The notes under the pieces are model-generated. The model made no database searches and was not told where the DNA came from. It saw only the letters and a list, made by a program, of their open reading frames with translations. From JAJDNH01 sp964552395 (lineage in GTDB: Bacteria > Acidobacteriota > Thermoanaerobaculia > Thermoanaerobaculales > Sulfomarinibacteraceae), in NCBI GenBank assembly GCA_964552395.1, contig CAZKGM010000002.1, forward strand, positions 124,001 to 188,000: a stretch of 64,000 nucleotides of DNA, written 5' to 3'. Numbering within the stretch: position 1 is the stretch's first letter; each line of letters starts with the position of its first letter. The position numbers and the translations under genes were made by a program. Shown here one piece after another: positions 15,015 to 23,151 of this stretch.

Positions 15015-16979
15015 TCAGGGCTTCTCCTCCGGGTGGTACACGGTTTCTGAGGGCGCCTTGGCGCCCCCGGAGATTGTGACCGTACCACTCGCCTGATCCC
15101 AGGTCAACGACGCTCCGGTGATCACATTCCCTTTCTGATCTACCAGGTGAACGGGCTTTCCGGTCAAGGTCAGAGTGTGCTTCTTGCTGTCGTAGAGAGC
15201 ATGTTGACCCGCCATCCGCCGGTTCTCGGCCAAATCCAGGATCGATACCTGACCTGAGCCTTCCAACATGCTGACGGCATCGTTATCCGCGAACGTTACG
15301 CGGAGCTCTGAGGCGGCCAGGATGTGTGCGGCATCGGAGTAGCGCACGTTACCGGTGTAGACAGCCAGCCGCGCTGCCCGCTGGTAGTGCAGCGATCGGG
15401 CAACCACGAGGACCTCGTCGGTCGAGCTCGAGCCAGGCTGCATCTGCTGGGCTGGGAGAGTCGTGCGGACATTGCCGAACGCCTGCAGGTCCTCGCTCCG
15501 CTGGTTGAACACGATCTCGTCGGCCAATAGCAGCCGCTGGCCTTGCCACACCCGCGCGTTCCCCTTCAAGCGAAGCTCTTCACCACCCTGGGTCGCGTGC
15601 AAGGTATCCGCTGCGAACCGCACCGGCGGCTGCTCCGTACCGGCCCCGGCAAACAGGCCCGCCTCTGCAGCCACACCGTTCACGCTTCCCTCCGCATAGG
15701 CTTCCCTGCTGGCATCGAGGAAGGTGACCCGATCTGCACTCATGCGCGATCTCCCCGAGACGAGCACGGCACGCTCACCACCGCGCTCCTGTCCGGCAAG
15801 CACCATCTTCCCCTCGCCACTGAGAAACCGGGCCCGCGATCCCCGGCCGAGAGTGCCGTCCGCCCACAGGCTCACGTCTTGCTCCAGGAGAAGGCTGGTC
15901 AGGCGTCCTCCCTCGAACCAGAGCTTCGCCTGTCTTGCCTCACCGGTCCGCGGCGGACCCTCAAGCGGGACCTCCGTCATGCATGTCACGCCATCACACT
16001 CCGCGTGCAGAATCCCGGCGTCGCCAATGGCCGCCTTCAGCCGCCAGGTAGACAGCGAGATGATCGATCCAGCCGCGGCGTGGGATTCTAGTCGTACCCA
16101 GGGGCCGGGGGTCGTTGCCGTCATGTGCCAGACATTCCCCGGATCCCGGTCGGCAACAATCCGGTCCGCCCACCCGTCCATCTGGTCGAGACCTGCCGGG
16201 TCGGAGCCGTCGAACTGGACCCCTCCGCGAAGATCAATGTGCTCTGGAAGGCCACCCTCCTTGGAGAACGTGAGCCTGCCCTCGCTGGCGCGGACACGGA
16301 ATGTATCTCCCTCCAGACTCACTCCGACAGGGAAAGAGACCTCCTTCGTGTCGCGATCGTAGGAGAGGTGGTCCGTGCGCAGCGTCGGTCCGTTCCGCTG
16401 CCGCATGATCACGCCCCCGTTGAGGTCAACGAGGTCACGGGTGAGGTCGTACGTCGCGTGCTGAGCTTCGCCGATCGCCTGTGGCGATGAGTACACCACG
16501 GACGAATCGGCGACGAAGCGTCGCGATGTGGCGTCGAACCGCCCGCGGTCAGTATCGACCAGACCGCCATCCGGAAAGCTCAGCTGGACTGCTCCGGTCA
16601 GCTTTGCGTCCCGGGTCTGGGGGTTGAACCTCGCCGAATCACAGGTGAGTGTGGCCCGCTGCTCGCCTGCCCGGTAGAGCTGGAGCTGTACGCCCTCGAT
16701 GTCGTTCCAACCGGAAGAAAGGCCAAGCGTCTTGTCGGCGCGAAGCACGAACACCGTCTTCCCAGCAATGCTCTCGGTGAACTCGAAGCCGTGATATACG
16801 CCGACCGGCTCGTCACCGCCGTGCACATCGCCGCCGACCAACTGGTCCGATCCGACCTCCACAACATGGGGCCTCAACTGCCGGGAACGATGCACCGCCA
16901 ACATTGACACACCACCCAGCAGCACCACGATGCCGGCGGTCGTCGTCCTCCGAATGAGCTTGCGCGTCTTTTCAGCCAC
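15015..16979 (-). CDS. large LptC/LptA (OstA-like) periplasmic LPS-bridge protein
   Basis: A 654-aa protein with an N-terminal membrane anchor (about residues 12-28) and no other membrane segment. The rest consists of OstA-type beta-jellyroll repeats, seen as recurring short motifs such as 'GEAQHATYDLTRDLVDLNGG', 'ADTLHATQGGEELRLKGNAR' and 'GQHALYDSKKHTLTLTGKP'. The anchored N-terminal part resembles LptC and the C-terminal part LptA. E. coli LptC and LptA are 191 and about 185 aa, so this is far larger and may provide several units of the periplasmic bridge in one chain. It lies directly upstream of lptB; no separate lptA or lptC is in the window. The boundary between LptC-like and LptA-like parts is inference. 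Confidence 0.82.
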   Translation of the reverse strand: MAEKTRKLIRRTTTAGIVVLLGGVSMLAVHRSRQLRPHVVEVGSDQLVGGDVHGGDEPVGVYHGFEFTESIAGKTVFVLRADKTLGLSSGWNDIEGVQLQLYRAGEQRATLTCDSARFNPQTRDAKLTGAVQLSFPDGGLVDTDRGRFDATSRRFVADSSVVYSSPQAIGEAQHATYDLTRDLVDLNGGVIMRQRNGPTLRTDHLSYDRDTKEVSFPVGVSLEGDTFRVRASEGRLTFSKEGGLPEHIDLRGGVQFDGSDPAGLDQMDGWADRIVADRDPGNVWHMTATTPGPWVRLESHAAAGSIISLSTWRLKAAIGDAGILHAECDGVTCMTEVPLEGPPRTGEARQAKLWFEGGRLTSLLLEQDVSLWADGTLGRGSRARFLSGEGKMVLAGQERGGERAVLVSGRSRMSADRVTFLDASREAYAEGSVNGVAAEAGLFAGAGTEQPPVRFAADTLHATQGGEELRLKGNARVWQGQRLLLADEIVFNQRSEDLQAFGNVRTTLPAQQMQPGSSSTDEVLVVARSLHYQRAARLAVYTGNVRYSDAAHILAASELRVTFADNDAVSMLEGSGQVSILDLAENRRMAGQHALYDSKKHTLTLTGKPVHLVDQKGNVITGASLTWDQASGTVTISGGAKAPSETVYHPEEKP

Positions 16980-17028
16980 GGTTCGTTCCGGGTGCTGCCT
17001 GGCGACCTACATGCAAGAGAAGCACAAC

Positions 17029-17982
17029 CTAGCGCTCGAGGAAGCGCCCCATTGCACGGAACTTCCGGTACCGTCGCTGCAGCAGGGCGTCGGTCTTACT
17101 CCGGCGAAGCTCCTTGAGGGCGCGACGAACCGCGACAGCAACGGACCGGCACATGGCGGAAGGGTCCATGTGGGCGCCACCTGGAGGCTCCGGTATGACC
17201 TCGTCGATGACCCCGAGCTGCTTGAGGTCCGGCGCCGTAATCTTGAGCGCGGCGGCTGCATCCTGCGCTCTGGCCTGGTCTTTCCAGAGGATTGCAGCGC
17301 ACCCTTCCGGCGAGATGACCGAGTAGATAGCGTGCTCGAGCATGAGGATCCGGTCGCCGATTCCCAGGGCGAGCGCTCCACCCGACCCGCCCTCGCCAGT
17401 CACGACCACAACGATCGGGACCGGTAGGCGCGCCATCTCGAGTAGGTTGGAGGCGATGGCTTCCGCCTGCCCCCGCTCCTCGGCGTCGATCCCCGGGTAG
17501 GCCCCCGGGGTGTCGATGAAGGTGATGACCGGACGTCCGAAGCGTGCGGCCAGTCGCATGACACGGAGCGCCTTGCGGTACCCCTCCGGTCGCGGCATCC
17601 CGAAGTTCCGGCGGACCTTCTCGGACGTCGATCGTCCCTTCTGATGCCCGATGACGGCCACCGGATCTCCGTCGAGCTGGGCAAAGCCTGCCACGATGGC
17701 CGGATCATCCGCGAATTTTCGATCGCCGTGAAGCTCGATGAAGTCGTTCATGGCCCCATGAATGTAGTCCAGCGTGTAGGGTCGCTCAGAATGTCGAGCG
17801 ACTTGACAGCGCTGCCACGGTGTCAGGACCGAGAACACACTCGCGATCGTCTCCGTGAGCTCACGCTTCGTGGCCGCCAGGGCGTCGTCGCGCTCGAGTG
17901 ACGAGGACTCGCTCTCGAGCTGCAGCAGTCGCTGACGTACCGACTCAATCGGCTCGAGAAACGGGAGCGTCGGCGTGGCCAT
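17029..17982 (-). CDS. accA: acetyl-CoA carboxylase carboxyltransferase subunit alpha
   Basis: A 317-aa AccA, which with AccD moves CO2 from carboxybiotin to acetyl-CoA in the first step of fatty-acid synthesis. The N-terminal helical part (residues 1-50) is followed by the crotonase-like core with RNFGMPRPEGYRKALR, FIDTPGAYPGIDAEERGQ, TGEGGSGGALAL and SVISPEGCAAILWKD. The C-terminal helix ends near the frame end, at normal length. accD is not in the window. It lies 49 bp upstream of the LptC/LptA gene on the same strand, so lipid and LPS genes may be co-expressed. Confidence 0.96.
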   Translation of the reverse strand: MATPTLPFLEPIESVRQRLLQLESESSSLERDDALAATKRELTETIASVFSVLTPWQRCQVARHSERPYTLDYIHGAMNDFIELHGDRKFADDPAIVAGFAQLDGDPVAVIGHQKGRSTSEKVRRNFGMPRPEGYRKALRVMRLAARFGRPVITFIDTPGAYPGIDAEERGQAEAIASNLLEMARLPVPIVVVVTGEGGSGGALALGIGDRILMLEHAIYSVISPEGCAAILWKDQARAQDAAAALKITAPDLKQLGVIDEVIPEPPGGAHMDPSAMCRSVAVAVRRALKELRRSKTDALLQRRYRKFRAMGRFLER

Positions 17983-18105
17983 ACGGCGACTCTAGCAAAC
18001 CATGGGGTTGCACAGCAATGGCGTCTGCTCGATCGACTGGGACCGGTCACTCAGGGGCGCTGCGACCGGTGATCCGCCGGCTGGCCATCACCTCGCCGCG
18101 AGCGC

Positions 18106-18924
18106 TCATGAAGGACCTCCGACCAGCCGTACTCGAAACCGCCGCGCCGCGGCGGCGAAGCCTGCCGGGCCACGCTCCGTGATTCGCTCGATGGCGCACG
18201 GTAGCTCCCCCTCAGCCACCGCCCCACCGAGCAGGAACCTGTGCTCGACCTTGCACAGCATCTCGAGATCGTTCCAGGCATCGCCAACTGCGGCGGCAGG
18301 CACGGAGGAAACCATCGGGATGCACGCTCTGACCGCCTCCACCGCAGTGCCCTTGTCGATGCCGCCGCCGAGGAGGTGCCAGAGCCTCCCACCTCGTACA
18401 AGGTTCCCTCCCAGCTCGCCCACCCGCCGCGACAGAATCGCTTCTTCGGAATGCCGGTTGGAAGTGAAAGTGAACGGCTCGCTGGCCAGCCGTTCAAGAG
18501 CCCTCTTGGAAGCGCTGGGAGAAAGGCCGGTGATCGCCCCGACCTCTCCTGCTTTCATCTCTGACAGCCCGCGTATCGGCCAACCGTCGTTCTGGAGGGT
18601 CCGCAAGAGGTCGATCAGCTCGCTCCGCGGTGCCCCCAGCAGCCGAGGACCGTTCGCGGCCTCATACAGCACCGCACCTCCTTCGGCCGCCGCGATCGGT
18701 GCCAGGGGCAGGATGGCGGTGAGGAGCTCCACCTCGCTCAGCGTCTTGGACGTCACAGGAACTGTCACGATCCCGGCATCGAGGAGTTCCTTCACCGCGA
18801 GAATCGCGGGAGGAGATGGCAAGAACGTGTCGAAGTCGAGAAGAGTTCCATCCAAGTCGGTAAAGAGAACGCCGCGAAGCCGCTCCGGGGAAAGGACGGC
18901 GGCCGGGTCGTAGATGCGGCTCAC
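18106..18924 (-). CDS. HAD-family mannosyl-3-phosphoglycerate phosphatase-like protein
   Basis: A 272-aa HAD phosphatase of the Cof/MPGP type. Motif I is FTDLDGTLLD near the N-terminus, motif II the threonine of VPVTSKT, and motif IV is GDAWNDLEML (the GDxxND form). The sequence AAEGGAVLYE and the cap pattern resemble mannosyl-3-phosphoglycerate phosphatase, which makes the compatible solute mannosylglycerate. A glucosyl-3-phosphoglycerate or trehalose-phosphate substrate is possible. I chose the GTG at 18924 because it overlaps the apgM stop as GTGA; the longer frame from 19092 overlaps apgM heavily. No matching synthase gene is present. Confidence 0.8.
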   Translation of the reverse strand: MSRIYDPAAVLSPERLRGVLFTDLDGTLLDFDTFLPSPPAILAVKELLDAGIVTVPVTSKTLSEVELLTAILPLAPIAAAEGGAVLYEAANGPRLLGAPRSELIDLLRTLQNDGWPIRGLSEMKAGEVGAITGLSPSASKRALERLASEPFTFTSNRHSEEAILSRRVGELGGNLVRGGRLWHLLGGGIDKGTAVEAVRACIPMVSSVPAAAVGDAWNDLEMLCKVEHRFLLGGAVAEGELPCAIERITERGPAGFAAAARRFRVRLVGGPS

Positions 18925-20144
18925 GCCCCGTACTTCTTCAACTTGCCTGCGTGGGCGAGGGCCAGCGGCAGCAGATAACGAAGGTGGAAACGACCCAGCC
19001 CGCCGCTGGCGCAGCCACCCTCGCCGAACTCGGTCACGGCGTCCCGCCTCACCGTGCGAGGAGCCCACAAGAGAGTCGGCACGGGGTGCCACGAGTGTGC
19101 CGACAGAGGGACCGGCGTCGAATGGTCCGCCGACACCACCACGACATCCGGCTTGAGACCGAGCAGCGAGGGCACGAGCTCGTCGACCTCCTCAATGACC
19201 TGCCGCTTGCGGAGAAAGTCGCCGTCTTCTCCCGCCTTGTCTGTGTACTTGACGTGGCAGAAGAAGAAGTCGTGGTCATCCCACACCTCGGCCAGCGCGG
19301 CAGGAAAGGCTGCGAGGTCCGCCGGCACAGCCGGCACCTCCATCCCGACCAGGCGTGCAAGGCCGCGGTACATGGGGTACTGAGCGATACACACCGGACG
19401 AAGCCCGAACCGCTGCGGGAGAGAATCGATGTCAGGCCTGCAGTCGAATCCCCTGAAGAGGAGACCGTTTGCCCTCTCCTGATCGGACAGCACGCGGCGC
19501 GCCTGCTCGATCAGACGGCCGACAATGGTCGCGGTTCGCTGCGAAGGCGTGTCGTCACCGCGAGGTTCGAGCGGCAGGACTCCTGTTTCCTGCGGGTCGG
19601 TGTCGTCGAGCCGTGCGCCAAGCCCGGCTCCGCGGAGGACCAACAGTCCCCGGTGCTCGCTTACCGGGCGCAGGAACAGCTCCACATCGGGTTCCCCAGG
19701 AGAGAGCTCACGGCTGAGTCGGGCGGTGAGCTGCTCGTTCACGCGCGTCGAGATCCGACCGGCGCGGCGGTCGACAACCCGTCCGTCTGCATCGAGTGTG
19801 CAGTAGTTGAAGCGAGCCGCCACATCCGATGCTTGCAACGGAAAGTCGATGCCGAGTGCCGAGAGCACCCCGCGTCCGACGGCGTGCCGCAGGGGGTCAT
19901 AGCCAAACAGGCCGAGATGTCCTGGCCCAGAGCCGGGAGTGATGCCGGGGGCGACTGGGTCGAAGAAGCCGCAGGTTCCCTCCTTCGCCAGGCGGTCCAG
20001 GTTCGGCTTCGTCGCGGCCTCGAGCGGGGTCGTGCCGTCAGCACCGGGAACATCCCCAAGACCGTCGAAGATCAGGAAGACGATCCTCGAGCCGGTTTGG
20101 TGGCTCAGTGCACGGTAGGCTGCCTCTTCTCTTTCCCAGCTCAC
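18921..20144 (-). CDS. apgM: archaeal-type 2,3-bisphosphoglycerate-independent phosphoglycerate mutase
   Basis: A 407-aa member of the alkaline-phosphatase superfamily that interconverts 3- and 2-phosphoglycerate (ApgM/aPGAM). The metal and phosphate site shows FLIFDGLGDVP near residue 25 and GSGPGHLGLFGYDPL near residue 73; later metal ligands are in DKAGEDGD and VVVSADHSTPV. It starts with GTG at 20144, with GGAGG six bases upstream. It is translationally coupled to the HAD phosphatase through a GTGA overlap; both act around 3-phosphoglycerate. It is distinct from the larger bacterial GpmI. Confidence 0.93.
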   Translation of the reverse strand: MSWEREEAAYRALSHQTGSRIVFLIFDGLGDVPGADGTTPLEAATKPNLDRLAKEGTCGFFDPVAPGITPGSGPGHLGLFGYDPLRHAVGRGVLSALGIDFPLQASDVAARFNYCTLDADGRVVDRRAGRISTRVNEQLTARLSRELSPGEPDVELFLRPVSEHRGLLVLRGAGLGARLDDTDPQETGVLPLEPRGDDTPSQRTATIVGRLIEQARRVLSDQERANGLLFRGFDCRPDIDSLPQRFGLRPVCIAQYPMYRGLARLVGMEVPAVPADLAAFPAALAEVWDDHDFFFCHVKYTDKAGEDGDFLRKRQVIEEVDELVPSLLGLKPDVVVVSADHSTPVPLSAHSWHPVPTLLWAPRTVRRDAVTEFGEGGCASGGLGRFHLRYLLPLALAHAGKLKKYGA

Positions 20145-20182
20145 GGTATTCCTCCGACTCCGGGCTCATTGTAACGCTACGC

Positions 20183-20211
20183 ATGACAGGCGGCGGCTCG
20201 GCCACTATATT
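20183..20211 (+). promoter_or_regulatory. sigma-70-type promoter of the 61-aa gene
   Basis: ATGACA (20183-20188) and TATATT (20206-20211) are separated by exactly 17 bases, five of six matches each. The predicted transcript start near 20218 leaves a leader of about 14 nt that is almost entirely ribosome-binding site (AGGAGG at 20218-20223). Confidence 0.65.
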
Positions 20212-20231
20212 CTCCTTAGGAGGACCGTCCC

Positions 20232-20417
20232 GTGACAACCAGGCTCGAGTCGGTATCCTACGCTGTGGTCTTTGTACGCACCGGTGACGAGGCCATCGTT
20301 TTCAAAGGCAATCTCGATGCCTGCCAGGACTGGTTGGTTCTCGAGGGCGATTCCGAAGCGAGCGGACACTACGAGATACGCCCTTTGGACCTGAAGTACG
20401 AGCTCCTCGAGCAATAG
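20232..20417 (+). CDS. small protein of unknown function, 61 aa
   Basis: Plus-strand gene between apgM and the PP2C gene, both on the other strand. It starts with GTG at 20232, with a strong AGGAGG eight bases upstream and a good promoter, which support real expression. The protein is soluble, with no signal peptide or membrane helix. It has an alternating hydrophobic N-terminal half (SVSYAVVFVRTGDEAIVFKG), one cysteine, and an acidic middle. I do not recognise the family. Its compact promoter-RBS-gene arrangement resembles a small regulatory or accessory protein. Confidence 0.68.
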   Translation: MTTRLESVSYAVVFVRTGDEAIVFKGNLDACQDWLVLEGDSEASGHYEIRPLDLKYELLEQ

Positions 20418-20493
20418 CAGCCTGCGGCGCGGGGGCCTTCCCTGCTAGCTGTTCAGTTCCTGTGACGCTGCGACGGGGTCGCCTCACGGCTGA

Positions 20494-21306
20494 TTAGCGT
20501 TCGTCCACTGTCGCCTTCACACGGACGAGCACCACTGAGACGTTGTCGTTGCCGCCAGCCTGGTTAGCCTCGACAATCAGCCGACGTCCGACCTCCGCGA
20601 GAGACTCGCTCGAGGTCAGGAGCTCGGCGATCCGTTCATCCGTCAGCATGGTGTTGAGGCCGTCCGAACACAGCAGAAAGAGGTCGTCGTCACGCACCTC
20701 GATCTCGAGAATGTCCACGTGGGGCTTGGTGCTGCCGCCGAGCGCCTGCGTGACGACGTTCTTCAGCGGGTGTGACCTCGCTGCCTCCTCCGACAGGAAG
20801 CCGGCCGTGACCTGCTCGTGCACCCATGAGTGATCGTCGGTGAGTACCTCGAGCTTGCCATTTCGGAGCAGGTACGCACGGCTGTCGCCGACATGGCCGA
20901 TGATGAACTGCCGGGCACGGTTCGAATGTACGGCCGCGACGACCGTCGTACCCATCCCCTTCAGCTCTTGGTTGGCCGAGACGGCCTCGGTCACTCTGGC
21001 ATGCGCTTCGAGGATGGCGTCTACGAGGCAATTGGCGGCGGCGCTCCTCTCTGTATCCCAGTGCTCGGGCCACGTAACATCTTCGAGATGTGTCCCGTTG
21101 GAGAATACACTCTGAATCGCGTTCGCCGCAATCCTCGAGGCCACTTCTCCAGCGGTATGGCCTCCCATGCCGTCCGCCACCAGATAGATCCCATGCTCCT
21201 CGTCGACGAGGTACACGTCCTCGTTGAGGCGTCGCTTCATGCCGACGTCGCTGTCGCCCCACGACTCGAGGATCATCTCCGGAAGCGCGCTCGCCGGCTC
21301 GCCCAT
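20494..21306 (-). CDS. PP2C-type serine/threonine protein phosphatase
   Basis: A 270-aa PPM phosphatase of the PrpC/Stp group that removes phosphate from Ser/Thr residues using two metal ions. Motifs in order: DVGMKRRLNEDVYLV, VADGMGGHTAGEVAS, GMGTTVVAA, GHVGDSRAYLLR, LFLLCSDGLNTML and AGGNDNVSVVLV. All metal-binding aspartates are present. No Ser/Thr kinase gene (PknB type) lies in the window, although such phosphatases are usually paired with one. It starts one base after the J-domain gene ends. Confidence 0.94.
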   Translation of the reverse strand: MGEPASALPEMILESWGDSDVGMKRRLNEDVYLVDEEHGIYLVADGMGGHTAGEVASRIAANAIQSVFSNGTHLEDVTWPEHWDTERSAAANCLVDAILEAHARVTEAVSANQELKGMGTTVVAAVHSNRARQFIIGHVGDSRAYLLRNGKLEVLTDDHSWVHEQVTAGFLSEEAARSHPLKNVVTQALGGSTKPHVDILEIEVRDDDLFLLCSDGLNTMLTDERIAELLTSSESLAEVGRRLIVEANQAGGNDNVSVVLVRVKATVDER

Positions 21307-21966
21307 CTACGCCTTCCTCTTCAGCTTTCCAAGCAGCCCCTCCCCACCCAAGGAACCGCTCTTCCCAAGGAGGTTCATCACTTCGGCAGCCCTGGTGTTG
21401 GTCGGATCGGCGGCCAGTGTCTCCTCCGCCAAGCGCTGTGCCCGTAGCTTCATTCCAGCTGCCAGGAAACACCGTGCTGCCTCGCCCCGGATGGCCACGT
21501 TCTCAGGCTCGAGGTTGACCGCTCGGTCCAGGTGTCGAAGGGCTTCCTTCTGCTGACCAGAGAAGTGAAGCAGGGTCATGCCCAGGAAGTAGTGTGCGCG
21601 CGAGTTGCTGTCGTCGTGATGGACCGCCAGCTCCAAGTGCTCTTGGGCTTCCTGAAAGCTCCCGGCCTTGTACTCCTGCGCGCCCTTTGCCGCGAGACGA
21701 CGCCCGAGCTCCCGCGGATCCTGTGACCTCGTGCTACCCGGCACGACGATCTCGCGGTCGTACTTCTGGCGCAAGTCCGGCCGACTCAGAACATTGAAGG
21801 CCTCCGTTATCTCTTGAAACCGCTTTTCGGCATTCTCCCGCCTGTCGGAGGAAAACCTATCCGGATGGTATTTGAGTGTCAGCTTGCGAAAGGCCGCACG
21901 GATATCCTCATCAGAGGCATCAGGGCCGACGCCGAGGACGTCGTACAGGGTGATGCGCTGGCTCAC
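21307..21966 (-). CDS. J-domain protein with C-terminal TPR repeats
   Basis: A 219-aa protein. The N-terminal J domain (residues 4-70) carries the HPD motif in LKYHPDRFSSD, needed to stimulate DnaK. After a linker come two to three tetratricopeptide repeats (about residues 95-195), including AQEHLELAVHHDDSNSRAHY and ALRHLDRAVNLEPENVAIR. There is no Gly/Phe region or zinc domain, so it is a specialised co-chaperone and not DnaJ itself. It sits directly before the PP2C phosphatase and 117 bp after an alpha-repeat protein gene. The client is unknown. Confidence 0.9.
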   Translation of the reverse strand: MSQRITLYDVLGVGPDASDEDIRAAFRKLTLKYHPDRFSSDRRENAEKRFQEITEAFNVLSRPDLRQKYDREIVVPGSTRSQDPRELGRRLAAKGAQEYKAGSFQEAQEHLELAVHHDDSNSRAHYFLGMTLLHFSGQQKEALRHLDRAVNLEPENVAIRGEAARCFLAAGMKLRAQRLAEETLAADPTNTRAAEVMNLLGKSGSLGGEGLLGKLKRKA

Positions 21967-22083
21967 CGCGGGTCATCCTTCAACAGATCAATGAACATGA
22001 TCACGAACATGTCTACCACAGCCCAAATAGCGGCGCAACACGCTTGGCAGGCGCGACTCCAGAGCGCCGGCGGCTCGCCGTCA

Positions 22084-23151
22084 CTATCGCCTGCGTTGCC
22101 GCACCCGACCGGCCTGTTGCCGGACCGGTGGGGGCACGTTGCGATCGAAGCTGATCCGCTTCAGGTCGCGTTCGTTCAGTCGCGGCAGGAGGCGCATCGC
22201 GACCTGAATCGGTGTCTTGGGATTCCCGACCAGCGACACCACGACCGAGTAGCGGCGCAGCCATCTCGGGTTCTCGGCTATCGTCCGTATGACCTGTTGG
22301 GTGACGCTCCGAGACGCCGCGAAGCCATCGACCTCATTGTCGCTCAGCTTCGGTGAGGCGAGGACGGCTCTTGCAACCAGGTTGTTGCGGGAGTTGACGA
22401 GGATCGACCGCTCCTCGCGAGTGCCCTTGAGGGCCCTCATGATCTTCTCGTAGGTATTCATCAACATGATCTTGCTGAAAGAGCTCTTGCCCGCGAGTTC
22501 GGCCTCCTCGGCAAGCTCCGCGTCCAGGTGGGAGGGAAACAACAGCCAGTCCTCCGCCGGGAGGTGTGCGCCGATGGTCCTGAGTGCGGCGAGCGCATCC
22601 TCGATGCTGGGTCCTCTCCCCGGCGCTTCCTGCATCTGGGCTGCCTTGGCGATGAACTCGTCCTCGAACTCGTGGACCCGACGCAGAATCACGCTGTCAA
22701 CCTTCGGGTTCGCCCTCAGGTCCTCCAGGATGTCCAGACAGCCGAGCACCCGCACCTGGTTCGTGATGATGATGTCCTGCACGAGTCGCGTGCCATTCCG
22801 GGCAAGCACCCGCAGAGTCTCATCGGATGCGCTCGGATGTGCGGCGATGGCCGCCCAGATCGACTCGTCGTCCCGGACCCGAACCAGTAGCTCCAGCTCG
22901 AGCGAAGGGACTGCCTCATCGGCGACCCAGTTCAGCAGGACCTCACCGTCTTCTTCGCACACTGAAGAACGGGCCACGTCGGCCAGCTCCTCGTCAGGGT
23001 CGGCAGCTAGGATGACCTGGAGCCGGAGGAGGTCCTCCCGGGATACCGGCAACAGTCCTTGCGCCGCAAAGAGACGGATCTGGCGCGGGACGCGCCCGTT
23101 AATGATGCCGTCGATCAGCTCATCAACCGTCTTAAACGGATCGTCACTCAT
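22084..23151 (-). CDS. alpha-helical repeat (HEAT/LRV-like) protein, long paralogue
   Basis: A soluble protein of about 355 aa composed almost entirely of short paired helices. Recurrent units of the form 'NPK-TP-QVAMRLLPRLNERDLKRIS' and 'DRNVPPPVRQQAGRV' resemble HEAT or leucine-rich-variant repeats. There is no signal peptide or catalytic motif. Its last 120 residues match those of the 23965-24690 protein (shared pattern hP-TPI--A---L--L---DL--IS), so they are paralogues on either side of the RodZ-like gene. I chose the ATG at 23151, overlapping the RodZ-like stop by 8 bp. Probably a scaffold or adaptor; function unknown. Confidence 0.82.
   Translation of the reverse strand: MSDDPFKTVDELIDGIINGRVPRQIRLFAAQGLLPVSREDLLRLQVILAADPDEELADVARSSVCEEDGEVLLNWVADEAVPSLELELLVRVRDDESIWAAIAAHPSASDETLRVLARNGTRLVQDIIITNQVRVLGCLDILEDLRANPKVDSVILRRVHEFEDEFIAKAAQMQEAPGRGPSIEDALAALRTIGAHLPAEDWLLFPSHLDAELAEEAELAGKSSFSKIMLMNTYEKIMRALKGTREERSILVNSRNNLVARAVLASPKLSDNEVDGFAASRSVTQQVIRTIAENPRWLRRYSVVVSLVGNPKTPIQVAMRLLPRLNERDLKRISFDRNVPPPVRQQAGRVRQRRR

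Noticed and set aside
18951..20174. Open plus-strand frame of 407 codons
   Set aside because: Antisense of apgM, whose motifs are unmistakable; the translated product is low-complexity.
6165..20231. Sigma-54 promoters (-24 GG, -12 GC) near the rpoN operon
   Set aside because: No TGGCAC-N5-TTGC match with correct spacing was seen upstream of a gene; partial matches are in coding DNA.
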